Part shown: piece by piece, positions 18,773 through 27,778 of the stretch | Position numbering within the stretch: position 1 is the stretch's first letter | Layout: the number at the start of each line of letters is the position of its first letter | From: CAVWCW01 sp963753615 | GTDB taxonomy: Bacteria > Pseudomonadota > Gammaproteobacteria > Chromatiales > Chromatiaceae | Direction: 5' to 3' | NCBI GenBank assembly: GCA_963753615.1 | Contig: CAVWCW010000013.1 | Coordinates: 1-64,000 of the forward strand | DNA length: 64,000 bases | Position numbers and translations under genes: made by a program | Notes under the pieces: model-generated | What the model saw: the letters and a program-made list of their open reading frames with translations, nothing else | What the model was told of the DNA's origin: nothing | The model's database searches: none

Positions 18773-18892
18773 GATCCCTTTCCCAGACGCCCCGATCCAT
18801 GCGCTCGCATTGAGATGAATCCATTCTGGGAGCCGCCTCCTGGGCCGAACATCCTGGAGTAGGTCCCCGCTCGCGTTGCTTGTCGACCGACC

Positions 18893-20638
18893 TCAATCGT
18901 CCATCAGGCCGCTGTCGGACAAGAGGGTGCTGTCGCCGCTGGTCGAGCCATCGCTCCAGAGATAGGCATCGGACCACAGGTAGGCGTCCGACCACAGGTA
19001 AGCGTCGCTCCACAGATAGGCGTCGCTCCACAGGTACGCATCACTCCAAAGGTAGGCGTCGCTCCACAAGTAGGCATCCGACCACAAGTAGGCATCCGAC
19101 CACAGGTAGGCGTCGGACCACAGGTAGGCGTCGCTCCAAAGATAAGCGTCAGACCACAGGTAGGCCAGACCCCACTCCTCGCCGCCCCACAAGTACGCCG
19201 TATCCTCGAAGCCCATCATCGGGGTTCCGCTCGCACCCGGAGGGTCGTAGCGGAACGCCTGCGGCGACGGCGCCTGGCTCACGCTGCCGGTGTCGGCGAG
19301 CGCCGCTTCGATGTCGAGCAGCCCCGCGCCGGTGGCGAACACGTCGGCGAAGTCCACCTTCGCCGCCGAGCGCATCAGCCGCGCCTTGACCGTGTCCGGG
19401 GTCAGGCTCGGGTCCTTCTCCAGCATCAGCGCCACCGCCCCGGTCACCACCGCCGCCGCCATCGAGGTACCCGATAGCTGGTAGTAGTCCGCTGACTTCG
19501 CACCCGGCGCCTTGATTAGCCGCTCCGAGTAATTCGACTCCAGGTAGGAGCGGTCCGCGTTGGCCGAGATCAGGCGGTTGCCGGGGGTCACCAGGTCCGG
19601 CTTGACATAGTGGTCGCCCAGGGTCGGACCGCGCGAGGAAAAGGTCGAAACGATGTCGTTGCTCGGGTCGCTGTCGCCCCAGGTGGTCACCGAACCCACG
19701 GTAATGACCTTGCGCGAGTTGCCCGGGCTGGTGATGGTGCCGTAGCCGTCGCGCCCGGCGTTGCCCGCCGAGCAGACCACCACCACCCCGGAGTCCCAGA
19801 TCGCCTCGACTGCCTGCACCAGCGGGTCTTCCGCCGACGGCTGGTAGACCGGGTGGCCCAGCGACATGTTCACCACCCGGATGTGCCAGTTTTCCTGGTT
19901 CAGCGCCAGAATGTCGTCCAGGCCGGCGATCACGTCCGAACTCAGGCCCTGGCCGACCTCGTCGAGCACCCGCACCGTAGCTACTTGGGCGTCCGGCGCG
20001 ATACCCCGGTACAGACCCGCGGAATCACTTCCGCTGCCGACCACGATCGCCGACACATGGTTGCCGTGACCGTGCAGGTCGTCCGCCTTACCGCCGATCA
20101 GGGAGACCTTATACAGGGGCTTGAGGTCGGAGTGGCTCTTGTAGCCCGAGTCCACCACCGCCACCTTGACGCCGGCGCCGGTGTAAGGCACCGAACTACC
20201 GAGTTCGGGAAAGTGTGAGGTCACCGACGAGGGCAGGCTCGCGGTTACCGGGCTGGACGCCGGGGTAATCGTGTACAGCCCGTCGTCGAGGCTGGATACC
20301 GCACCGCCGCTGACCGGCTCGTCGAAGTCGACGCGCGCCACGTTCGGGTTGTCCGCCAGCGCCGCCGCCGCCTGCGCCGGCACCCTGATCGCGTGGCCTT
20401 TGATAAGCCTGAACTCGTGACGCAACTGCCCGCCGGCCTTCGCGACCTTGCCCCGGTCACCCTTCGTAGGCCGCTGTTTGTAGGTAACGATGAGATCCAC
20501 CCAATCGACCGGGTGATTCGCCAGCACCTCGCGGGCGCGGTCGCTCATCTTCGCACTTCCAGGGGCCGCCTGGGCTACCAGGGTGAACGCCGCGAGGGCG
20601 AGGACTCCGAAGAGCTTGCGTAGGACCTTGATTCTCAT
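18893..20638 (-). CDS. Secreted S8 (subtilisin-like) protease with AYLWSD repeat tail
   Basis: The start at 20638 has a GGAAAGGTG ribosome site and gives the signal peptide MRIKVLRKLFGVLALAAFTL ending near VAQA. The product is 581 aa. An inhibitor-like propeptide (residues 30-110, VDLIVTYKQRPTKGDRGKVA) precedes the peptidase S8 domain. The catalytic triad is intact: Asp in VAVVDSGYKSH, His in HGHGNHVSAIV, Ser in SGTSMAAAVVTG. After the domain the C-terminus carries twelve perfect six-residue AYLWSD repeats and a short acidic/serine tail. The repeats may be a cell-surface or substrate-binding spacer. Their function is unknown to me. Confidence 0.9.
   Translation of the reverse strand: MRIKVLRKLFGVLALAAFTLVAQAAPGSAKMSDRAREVLANHPVDWVDLIVTYKQRPTKGDRGKVAKAGGQLRHEFRLIKGHAIRVPAQAAAALADNPNVARVDFDEPVSGGAVSSLDDGLYTITPASSPVTASLPSSVTSHFPELGSSVPYTGAGVKVAVVDSGYKSHSDLKPLYKVSLIGGKADDLHGHGNHVSAIVVGSGSDSAGLYRGIAPDAQVATVRVLDEVGQGLSSDVIAGLDDILALNQENWHIRVVNMSLGHPVYQPSAEDPLVQAVEAIWDSGVVVVCSAGNAGRDGYGTITSPGNSRKVITVGSVTTWGDSDPSNDIVSTFSSRGPTLGDHYVKPDLVTPGNRLISANADRSYLESNYSERLIKAPGAKSADYYQLSGTSMAAAVVTGAVALMLEKDPSLTPDTVKARLMRSAAKVDFADVFATGAGLLDIEAALADTGSVSQAPSPQAFRYDPPGASGTPMMGFEDTAYLWGGEEWGLAYLWSDAYLWSDAYLWSDAYLWSDAYLWSDAYLWSDAYLWSDAYLWSDAYLWSDAYLWSDAYLWSDAYLWSDGSTSGDSTLLSDSGLMDD
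18951..19166 (-). repeat. Twelve tandem 18-bp units encoding AYLWSD
   Basis: Twelve in-frame 18-bp units lie at the 3' end of the protease gene. Every unit encodes AYLWSD without a single amino-acid change. The DNA varies at synonymous sites: Ser is TCC, TCT, AGC or AGT, and Leu, Tyr and Ala codons also differ. This pattern argues for selection on the protein repeat rather than very recent slippage alone. Confidence 0.97.
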
Positions 20639-21202
20639 GCCGCACCTTTCCCTTTCTACTATTGCCAACCAAAAGAAAACCGTCGCCGGATTGGTGACAC
20701 CTTCGCTCTGCTGAGCATCCCTGAATGCGTTCACCCGCGGCTTTGGTTCTATCTAAGGCACAAACCGAGCCAACCATGCGTCAACCGGATCGGTTCCAAT
20801 AAATTCATTTGAAACAGGCGCCTAGCAGATGGCACCCAGCACACCTTCCTGTCTGCATGGGAACCAAGCCGCCACTATTTCCGGTGACTCGCCGAAAATG
20901 TGACGCACTTCTCGAAATTGTGGTTCTGTGACCGCGGTCAATAAATGGCGGAGGCGAGGGGGGAAAGAAGATATGCGGGGGGGGGCAGGCCGGTACCGAA
21001 CCAGCCCGTCCCGGCTTGATTAGATCAACACGCCCGGGAATGGCGCCTTTGCCGCGCCAGGGGCAGGACGAAGCCGGCCAGTCGTCGCCGGCGTATACCC
21101 GGCGAGCGGCTCGTATGCCCATTGAGGCAAGGCTGAGGGAAACACTTCAAAAGCCGTTCGGAAATGCCAGGGTTGGCGTATTTACCCTTTCTAATAGAGG
21201 GA
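20639..21202. other. Intergenic stretch upstream of the S8 protease
   Basis: No gene is supported. The part next to 20638 contains the protease ribosome site and must hold its promoter. A G-run is present near 20975. The minus strand at about 21135-21180 has a weak resemblance to the dispersed repeat at 13483 and 61200 (GCCAACCCTGGC, CGGCTTTTG). Nothing else stands out. Confidence 0.5.
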
Positions 21203-23764
21203 TCAACGCGTTTCTTCTGCGCGGTCGAGTCCCGCGGGCGCCAGTTGCGCTTTCCAACTGCGATAGGTAGGCACCGTAACGCCCATCATGGCGGCACCGG
21301 CTTTATCGTCATCTTCGAACTGGGCGACGACTTCCTCGAGAAGCATCTGGCGTGCCCGGGAAACAACACCGAAACCGGCTTCTTGCTCCCCCGACGTCAA
21401 CAATGCCGAAAATAAGGAATGGACGGCCAACCACTCCGGGATTCGCACTGAAGTGCCTGCTTCAAGGCTTTCTCTCGCCTTTCCAAGTTGCCGCCGATAG
21501 GTGCTCTCAGGCATGCCGAGCAGGGAAGAACCTCGGCTGGCTACTCCGCCGGCCGCCTCGTCGGCAGCGAGGACAATGTCCTCAACCAGCCACAGCCCCA
21601 GTGGCTTCGATGCCTCTCCCACCCTCCAGGCTAGGACATCCACCACCCACCGAAGGACTTCCTGTAATCCGCACCATGGATCCTCGCTATCGCTCGGCGG
21701 GGGAGTATCCGAACCATACGCCGACGACCGGGAACTCGTTGGCCTCTCCGGCGACGGCGCAAGCTCCACCCCGGTATCCAAATCAATCTGCGGCGGTTTG
21801 CCCGCGCGGCTCTCTGTAGCGAGTTGTTCGGAAGGGAAGCGCAAATCGCCGACTCCTAACTCATCGCCGCTCGACATGACGACCGCCTGCAGGATTCGAT
21901 TCTCAAGTTCACGCACATTGCCGGGCCAGGGATATTCGACCAAGGCGGTTTCTGCCTCCCGACTCAAAGTCAGGGGCCTGGTTTTGTATTGCTCGGAGAA
22001 GATCTTCATGAAATATCGAGCGAGTGGCAAAATATCAGAGGTCCGCTCGCCCAGCGGCGGCGCAATAATCGTCACCACTTGCAGACGGTAGAACAAGTCT
22101 TCCCGGAATCTACCCGCGGCAACCTCCGCGCGGAGGTCTCGGTTGGTAGCCGCCACGATGCGCACATCGACCTTGCTCGTCTTGGAGCCTCCCACGGCTG
22201 TAATTTCTTTTTCCTGCACAAAGCGTAACAGCTTGGTCTGAACTCCCAACGGAAGCTCACCGATTTCGTCAAGGAAAACGGTGCCACCCTTAGCAAGGGC
22301 TACGCGTCCTGCGGACTTTGCGTCCGCCCCAGTGTAGGCGCCTTTCCGATGCCCAAACAACTCCGCTTCGATCAGTGTCGGCGCAATTGCACCGCAGTCA
22401 ACCGTTATAAATGGGCCGTCGGCCCTCAGACTGTGCTCGTGCACAAACCCCGCCAACAGTTCCTTCCCGGTTCCGCTCGAGCCTTGTATCAACACCGTAG
22501 CGTCGGTTCGCGCAACTCTTTCCAGATCTTCCAGAATGGACTTCATCTGTTTCGACTGAGCGACTAGTTTAGGCTTGTTCAATGCTCGCCGGAGGTCTTT
22601 CAACTCTCCCCGAAGCCAAGATGTCTCTCGCTCCTTCTCCCTTTGCCAACGGGCCAAAATCTGCGCCCGGTCGACGGCTATGGCTATTTGCCGCGCCAAA
22701 GCGTTCAAAAAGAGGATGTCCGTCGAATCCAAAACCAATTGCGTTTCTTCCCCCTCCAACCACAGACAACCGAGATATGCATCGCGAGCGACCAGCGGAA
22801 TCACATGCACTTGGTGTAGCGATACATCTCCCTCGCCATCGCCCGGCATGCGCACCCGAGCAGGGCGAAGGGTTTTCTCAACCTCGGCCAACAAGCCGCC
22901 AACCTTATCCAGAAACCAGCGGTGCAGTCGCCGCCTCCCGAAATCTGCCGAAAACCCCCCTGACTCGGCGACGACTTCCGGGATCCCGTTGACACTTTCC
23001 CCAAGAACCGCCACCGACTCCGCATTGAAGGCAGAACTGACTTTCCGCGAAAATTCAGCGGCAATGGCAGGAATCGTGGAACTTCCCGACATCATTTGAA
23101 CCGTGTCCCACAGCAACAGCATGTTGCGGTAGTCTCTTCGTGTGTCTCCCGTATAGATTGTGGCGAGTTGGTGAATATCGCCTTCCAACCGTTCCTCCGC
23201 GTCGGCAGACCAAACAAGTGTCCGCGCTCCGCCTCTAGCTTTTGCCGCGGCTAAAGACCAGTCAGCCCGCCGAATCAGTTCGTCCGCATCGACGGACCTG
23301 CTCGGGCCATGCGTGCCATCAAACACCGCGGAGCCGGCGGAGAAGCGGAGGTTCACCGCACCGTTGGAATAGTCACGTTGTTCCAGCATCGAGCGCACAC
23401 GCTCCACTGCTGGCAAGCCGTCGGCGCCATCCTTCAAACGAATCAACCCGGCTAAAATCGCACCACCAAAATGAAACGCCTTGTCTGTTTCGCGCAAACA
23501 GCTAGAAAATGCGGAGGAAAACTCGACCAAAACCGAGTCCCCTATGCTTCTACCCAATCGCTCATTGACCAGTGCGAATTCATCGGGATTGATCAGCATC
23601 AACCCAAAGACTTCTTGGTTTTCGACAGCCGACACCAGTTCGCTGTTCAGGTAGGCTTGAAATTCGGCCCGGTTCGGTAACCGGGTTACCGGGTCCAACA
23701 TTAACGAAGCGAGCTGATGAGATTCCCAAAACAGTCGCCCCGCCGCCGAAAAGATGAAATTCAA
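21203..23764 (-). CDS. Sigma-54-dependent activator with degenerate GGDEF and GAF domains
   Basis: The first usable start in frame is a TTG at 23764, giving 853 aa. Residues 20-180 form a GGDEF fold (LMLDPVTRLPNRAEFQAYL) whose active site has decayed to FGGAILAG. A GAF-like region follows (residues 210-370). The AAA+ sigma-54 interaction domain has Walker A GSSGTGKE (about residue 428), the sigma-54 contact loop as GAYTGA, Walker B FLDEIG and the PWPGNVREL signature. The C-terminal 170 residues include two possible helix-turn-helix motifs, MPESTYRRQLGKA and VTVPTYRSWKAQL. Coding-like sequence continues upstream of the TTG to about 23860 without ATG/GTG, so the true N-terminus may have been disrupted. 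Confidence 0.82.
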   Translation of the reverse strand: MNFIFSAAGRLFWESHQLASLMLDPVTRLPNRAEFQAYLNSELVSAVENQEVFGLMLINPDEFALVNERLGRSIGDSVLVEFSSAFSSCLRETDKAFHFGGAILAGLIRLKDGADGLPAVERVRSMLEQRDYSNGAVNLRFSAGSAVFDGTHGPSRSVDADELIRRADWSLAAAKARGGARTLVWSADAEERLEGDIHQLATIYTGDTRRDYRNMLLLWDTVQMMSGSSTIPAIAAEFSRKVSSAFNAESVAVLGESVNGIPEVVAESGGFSADFGRRRLHRWFLDKVGGLLAEVEKTLRPARVRMPGDGEGDVSLHQVHVIPLVARDAYLGCLWLEGEETQLVLDSTDILFLNALARQIAIAVDRAQILARWQREKERETSWLRGELKDLRRALNKPKLVAQSKQMKSILEDLERVARTDATVLIQGSSGTGKELLAGFVHEHSLRADGPFITVDCGAIAPTLIEAELFGHRKGAYTGADAKSAGRVALAKGGTVFLDEIGELPLGVQTKLLRFVQEKEITAVGGSKTSKVDVRIVAATNRDLRAEVAAGRFREDLFYRLQVVTIIAPPLGERTSDILPLARYFMKIFSEQYKTRPLTLSREAETALVEYPWPGNVRELENRILQAVVMSSGDELGVGDLRFPSEQLATESRAGKPPQIDLDTGVELAPSPERPTSSRSSAYGSDTPPPSDSEDPWCGLQEVLRWVVDVLAWRVGEASKPLGLWLVEDIVLAADEAAGGVASRGSSLLGMPESTYRRQLGKARESLEAGTSVRIPEWLAVHSLFSALLTSGEQEAGFGVVSRARQMLLEEVVAQFEDDDKAGAAMMGVTVPTYRSWKAQLAPAGLDRAEETR

Positions 23765-23786
23765 TCTTTCGGCATCGAGTGCATTG

Positions 23787-24245
23787 TCACCCGCTTTTTG
23801 TATATCGGTGGAGCGGCCATGCTTGTGTGAAAAACCCGGGTAACTTATTCGGTTCGAAGCTTAACCCGACCCACAAGAAGTCGCTCTCGCGAAATTCGCT
23901 CCTCGGCTTCAAAGATCTGCGCCGATCATGCGGCAAGCGCTTGTCACTCTCATCTCGCGAAGAAGCAATATTCACGCAAACGATGTATCCGTTACGGTCT
24001 GTGCTGCAATGGAAGCGGCACGTACCAGGCCCGCACATCGCCACTTCCGTTTCCCGGCTCTCGGAAGCCAGGGAGCGAACGCTTGCCTCGGCTTTCTCTA
24101 GGGACGCGAATTCCGGCAAAGGTGGCAACGACCCAGTGTGCAACAAGCGTGCGCTGCCGTCCACACCGGGGCCGGCAGGCAGTAATAATGAAGCGCCCGA
24201 GGCTCCGGTCGCACTGGCGACCAATTCAAGGTATTCGCGGAGCAT
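23787..24245 (-). pseudogene. Possible detached GAF-like N-terminus of the sigma-54 regulator
   Basis: This 152-codon frame starts MLREYLELVASATGASGASL, which looks like a GAF/sensory N-terminus, and carries a Cys-containing segment AMCGPGTCRFHC. Its C-terminal 50 residues are low-quality and arginine/proline-rich, as if out of frame. It ends 22 bp before the TTG start of the sigma-54 gene, whose own frame remains open back into this ORF. The simplest reading is one longer regulator split by an indel. A small separate sensory protein is the alternative. Confidence 0.4.
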
Positions 24246-24830
24246 CAACGGGACTCGCCCACTCTGAAAATGCGGGCTCTGCCCGAAAAATGTCGACTAC
24301 GCAGAGAAAAGGAAATTCCTCTCATCGCCAAGTTCGCTTGGACACCACAGACTGAGCGGTGCCTTGTTGCTGATATCGACTCGAGAAACGGCATCTGAGG
24401 GAAATACTTAATCCAACCTACCGCATGTTGATCAATGCAATTTGCTCTCACGAATTCTCCGATCGACATCGCCACCGACTCGGAATCACCACTGCTCCGA
24501 CCTCATCCCGCCCCATTGCCAACCATCTCCTAATTTGGGAGAGAGACGATTCGGGACCCATCGTGCTCATGTTGCTTCCCGTCCGGAGCCGACTGCCCTG
24601 CCATGCTCGATCGCATCAACCAATCGGGAGTGGGGCCATTCGAACATCGTACGTTTCGAATTCCTTGCAGACAACCGCCATAGACGAAATTCTTCGGTGC
24701 GACCCTAGCGTTCAGATTGCTCCAGCGCTTCAGTTCCACGCCACCCAGTAACCCAGTCAGACACGATGCCGAACGAAACAATAGCGCGCTCAAATGGTAC
24801 CTCACCCCCGCCCGGGTTTCCGCACTAAAC
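24246..24830. other. Intergenic stretch without recognisable gene
   Basis: About 585 bp lies between the regulator fragment and the insertion element. Open frames on both strands are short, lack ribosome sites and resemble no family. Composition is less GC-rich than the neighbouring genes. It may contain the promoter of the regulator. Confidence 0.5.
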
Positions 24831-24832
24831 AA

Positions 24833-24852
24833 CCACCGGCTGAAGCCGGTGG
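24833..24852. repeat. Subterminal hairpin of the IS200-like element
   Basis: CCACCGGC, a TGAA loop and GCCGGTGG form a perfect 8-bp stem about 50 bp beyond the transposase stop. Y1 transposases recognise such imperfect palindromes at element ends. Confidence 0.8.
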
Positions 24853-24903
24853 GTTTGAGTAACGGACTGAAAGTCCGGATACGCGTCGACTGAACGACGC
24901 GTC

Positions 24904-25335
24904 TTAGTCAGGCTCCATCCGAAAATCATCGTCTGGGTTCGGCTCAAAGTGGTGCTCCAAGTATTGCTTGATCATCTCTTCTGTCATCTGACCCACCGTC
25001 GCGCAGAAATACCCACGAGCCCAAAAATGCCGACCCCAATATCGCTTCTTGATGTGCGGAAACTCTTCGAACAACTTGCTCGACGTTCGTCCCTTGATCC
25101 GCCTCATAATCTCACTCGGCGCTATCGTCGGCGGCGCACTGACCAGAATATGGACGTGGTCCTTGCTGACCACCCCTTTCACAATCCGAATCTCAAAGGC
25201 GTCGCAAGTCTGCCTAACCAACTCTCGTACTCGCTCCCCAACCTCGCCTCGCAGCATCCTGTATCGGTACTTCGTTACCCATACAAAATGGTATTCAATC
25301 TGGAAAACCGTATGACTGCCATACCTATAGTCCAC
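24904..25335 (-). CDS. tnpA: IS200/IS605 family transposase TnpA
   Basis: This Y1 single-strand transposase is 143 aa from a GTG start (VDYRYGSHTVFQIEYHFVW), which has a GGAGG-rich ribosome site. An ATG 27 bp upstream is possible but would lie before the usual family start. The HUH metal-binding motif is DHVHILVS, and the catalytic tyrosine lies in MTEEMIKQYLEHH near the C-terminus. The protein appears intact. It excises and inserts the element as single-stranded DNA through a covalent phosphotyrosine intermediate. No accessory TnpB is present. Confidence 0.93.
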   Translation of the reverse strand: MDYRYGSHTVFQIEYHFVWVTKYRYRMLRGEVGERVRELVRQTCDAFEIRIVKGVVSKDHVHILVSAPPTIAPSEIMRRIKGRTSSKLFEEFPHIKKRYWGRHFWARGYFCATVGQMTEEMIKQYLEHHFEPNPDDDFRMEPD

Positions 25336-25384
25336 TCCCCCCTCCGTTATGACCTGCCACACCGGAGAACATTCTCGCAGGCTA

Positions 25385-25397
25385 AAGCCGGTGGCTT
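25385..25397. repeat. Subterminal hairpin at the other end of the IS200-like element
   Basis: AAGCC, loop GGT, GGCTT forms a 5-bp stem 50 bp upstream of the transposase start. It contains the same CCGGTGG block seen in the hairpin at 24833-24852. Confidence 0.6.
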
Positions 25398-25676
25398 AAA
25401 CCTTCTGATGGACAGTTAGATCTTTCCCCCCTGTCCATGCCGGCGACACTACCTCGGCGGATTTGCTGGATGCGCCCATCGCTCTTTTGCCCAGAGTGGG
25501 AACTGGCCAAGACGGTTATCATGCGGGACGCAGCGAGGAACCGCTATACGCCCATAGTGTTTCTGGAAACCGGGTCCCGTTCATGGCAAGACAACAGCCC
25601 GTGTTTCCAGACCGAATACTCGCTTCCTGGCGCGACATCTCATGCCCCGCACAGGAAACAGTAACGAATTCTTGTG

Positions 25677-27188
25677 TTAAGGAGACGTAGCCCCCAAACG
25701 CCGCTCCAATGCCCACCCGACCCCCATCAACAGCAGCGCCAGCAGCACCACCGTTGTATTGCCGAAGCGGGCGTAGGGGGTAAAGCCCTGCAGCGGACGG
25801 ATCTCGCCGCTGAGCACCTGTTCGGTGAAGGCCGGCGCAGTGCCCCGCAATTCGCCGCGGGGGCCGATGATGGCGGAGATGCCGGTATTGGTGGCACGCA
25901 GCAGGTAGCGTTCGGTCTCGCGGGCGCGCATGCGGGCGATCTGCAGATGCTGGTGCGGCGCCAGGGAGTCGCCGAACCAGGCGTCGTTGCTGGCGTTGAC
26001 CAGGAACGCCGCCTGCGGCAGGGCCTGGATCACCTCTTCGCCGAAGGCGTCTTCGTAACAGATGGAGATCCCGGCCTGGTGCCCGGCCAGGGGCACCAGG
26101 GGCTGGGCTGCAGCACCAGAACTGAAGTCGGACATGGGGATGCCCAGCCAGTCGATGAGCGGTTCGAGCAGGGGCTTGAGCGGCATGAACTCGCCGAACG
26201 GCACCAGATGGCGCTTGTAGTAGCTGGCCCGCACCGGGCCGATGACCTGCATCGCATTGAAGTAGCGGTCGCTGGCCGGATCGTATACCGGGATGCCGAG
26301 CAGGATCTCGCTGCCCCGAGCCTCGGCCTCGGCCGCCAGGGGAGCCAGGAACTCGTCTTCGACCCGGTGCGCCAGGCTCGGCACCGCGGTCTCGGGCCAG
26401 ATCACCAGGTCGCTGTCCCAGTGCTGGCGGGTCAGGCCCACATAGAGTTTCAGCGTCCGCAGCAATTGCTCGGGCTTCCACTTCAGCGCCTGGGGCACAT
26501 TGCCCTGCACCAGGCTGACCCGCAGGCTTGACCCGGCCGGCTGGCTCCAGCTCAAGCCGCCGAGGCCCCAGGCCCCAAGCCATAGGGCCAGCAGACCGGC
26601 CGCCGCCGCTACCCGGTGGCGCGAGCGCCCCACCACCAGCAGCACCAGGGCCCCGGCGCTGAGCATTGCCCCCCAACTCACGCCGTAGACCCCGAGCAGG
26701 GGCGCCAGGCCGTCCAGGGGCCAGCCGATCTGTGAGTAACCGAGGGCGAGCCAGGGAAATCCAGTGAGGAACCAGCCACGCAGCCACTCCACCAGTACCC
26801 AGAGCGCGGGCCAGAACAGCACCAAAGCGGCCAGCGGGTGGCCGACGCTGAGCCGGGCCCCGAGCCAGCCGGCGAGGCCGAAGAACAGGGCCACGCCGAG
26901 CACGAAGGCGGCGGTGATCAGTAACGCCAGGGCCAGGCCGACGTTGCCGAACTGGTCGATGCTGATGTGCAGCCAGGAAACCCCGCTGCCGAGCAGCCCG
27001 ACTCCATACAGCCAGCCGTCGCGCAGGGCCTGGCGCGGCCCGCTACGATGCCATAACCAGAGCAGCAGGGCCGGACCCAGGATCGCCAAGGGCGCCAGGC
27101 CGAAAGGGGCGAAGCCAAGGGTAGTCAGACCGCCGGCGGCCAGCGCGATGGAGGCTGGGCCGAGGTTGTGGGTGCGGAGTCGTTGCAT
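25677..27188 (-). CDS. lnt: Apolipoprotein N-acyltransferase
   Basis: The start at 27188 (MQRLRTHNLGPASIALAAGG) suits the family better than an in-frame start 48 bp upstream. The product is 503 aa, normal for Lnt. Six to seven N-terminal membrane helices are followed by a periplasmic nitrilase-like domain from about residue 215. The catalytic triad is visible: Glu in IWPETAVPS, Lys in YYKRHLVPFGEFMP, Cys in SICYEDAFGEE. A last membrane helix closes the protein. Lnt adds the third acyl chain to lipoproteins in the inner membrane. It follows ybeY in the usual miaB-phoH-ybeY-lnt neighbourhood, but the corC/ybeX gene often present between ybeY and lnt is absent. Confidence 0.95.
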   Translation of the reverse strand: MQRLRTHNLGPASIALAAGGLTTLGFAPFGLAPLAILGPALLLWLWHRSGPRQALRDGWLYGVGLLGSGVSWLHISIDQFGNVGLALALLITAAFVLGVALFFGLAGWLGARLSVGHPLAALVLFWPALWVLVEWLRGWFLTGFPWLALGYSQIGWPLDGLAPLLGVYGVSWGAMLSAGALVLLVVGRSRHRVAAAAGLLALWLGAWGLGGLSWSQPAGSSLRVSLVQGNVPQALKWKPEQLLRTLKLYVGLTRQHWDSDLVIWPETAVPSLAHRVEDEFLAPLAAEAEARGSEILLGIPVYDPASDRYFNAMQVIGPVRASYYKRHLVPFGEFMPLKPLLEPLIDWLGIPMSDFSSGAAAQPLVPLAGHQAGISICYEDAFGEEVIQALPQAAFLVNASNDAWFGDSLAPHQHLQIARMRARETERYLLRATNTGISAIIGPRGELRGTAPAFTEQVLSGEIRPLQGFTPYARFGNTTVVLLALLLMGVGWALERRLGATSP

Positions 27189-27310
27189 CCGTGATAAGGC
27201 AGAGCCGTAGGTTAGGGTGAGCCCAGCGAACCCCAACGATCCGCTAGTCGGAAGCCTCGGCTAGTTGGCGTTCGTTTCTCACCCCGGCCTAGCGTCCTCT
27301 CAGTAGTCGA

Positions 27311-27778
27311 TCAGGGAGCGAGCGGTGCCTCCGCATAGGGGTCGGGCAGGCCGAGGCCGGCCAGAATTTCTCGCTCCAGCCCCTCCATCGCCTCAGCCTC
27401 GGCGGACTCAAGGTGGTCGTGGCCCAACAGGTGCAGCACCCCATGCACTACCAGATGCGCCCAATGGGCGGCTTCGGGCTTGCCCTGCTCGACGGCCTCG
27501 CGGGCCACCACCGGGGCGCAGATCACCAGGTCGCCCAGCAGGTCCGATGGCACCGGCGGCGGGGCCCGGAACGGGAACGACAGGACATTGGTGGGCCCGC
27601 TCTTGGCGCGGAAGCGCTGATTGAGGCTGGCGCTCTCGGCCGCGTCCACCACCCGGATCACCAGCTCGGCATCACCGCTGCGCCCGGCCAGGGCCGCCTC
27701 GGCCCAGGCGTGGAACTGCTCCCGGCTGGGCAGGCCCGCTGCCTCCACCGCCAGCTGGAGTTCCAGCTCCAGGCTCAT
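27311..27778 (-). CDS. ybeY: Endoribonuclease YbeY
   Basis: This 155-aa protein is a single-strand RNA endonuclease needed for 16S rRNA maturation and ribosome quality control. The zinc site HGVLHLLGHDH is intact, and the family landmark SGPTNVLSFPF is present. The start ATG (27778) overlaps the native-frame TGA of phoH (ATGA). Because phoH carries a +1 shift, a single open frame appears to fuse PhoH and YbeY. I treat that as an artefact of the frameshift and not as a genuine fusion. Confidence 0.93.
   Translation of the reverse strand: MSLELELQLAVEAAGLPSREQFHAWAEAALAGRSGDAELVIRVVDAAESASLNQRFRAKSGPTNVLSFPFRAPPPVPSDLLGDLVICAPVVAREAVEQGKPEAAHWAHLVVHGVLHLLGHDHLESAEAEAMEGLEREILAGLGLPDPYAEAPLAP

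Larger units (their letters stand above)
24831..25400 (-). mobile_element. IS200/IS605-type insertion element
   Basis: A single Y1 (HUH) transposase gene is bracketed by subterminal hairpins typical of this family: a perfect 8-bp stem at 24833-24852 and a smaller stem at 25385-25397. There are no terminal inverted repeats and no tnpB, as in IS200-like members. The CCGGTGG/CCACCGG blocks near both ends share sequence. The exact cleavage ends cannot be fixed from one copy. Confidence 0.82.

Noticed and set aside
18951..19166. Regular short repeats that might be read as a CRISPR array
   Set aside because: The units are 18 bp, contiguous without spacers and in frame inside the protease gene, encoding AYLWSD. 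No CRISPR array is seen anywhere in the window.
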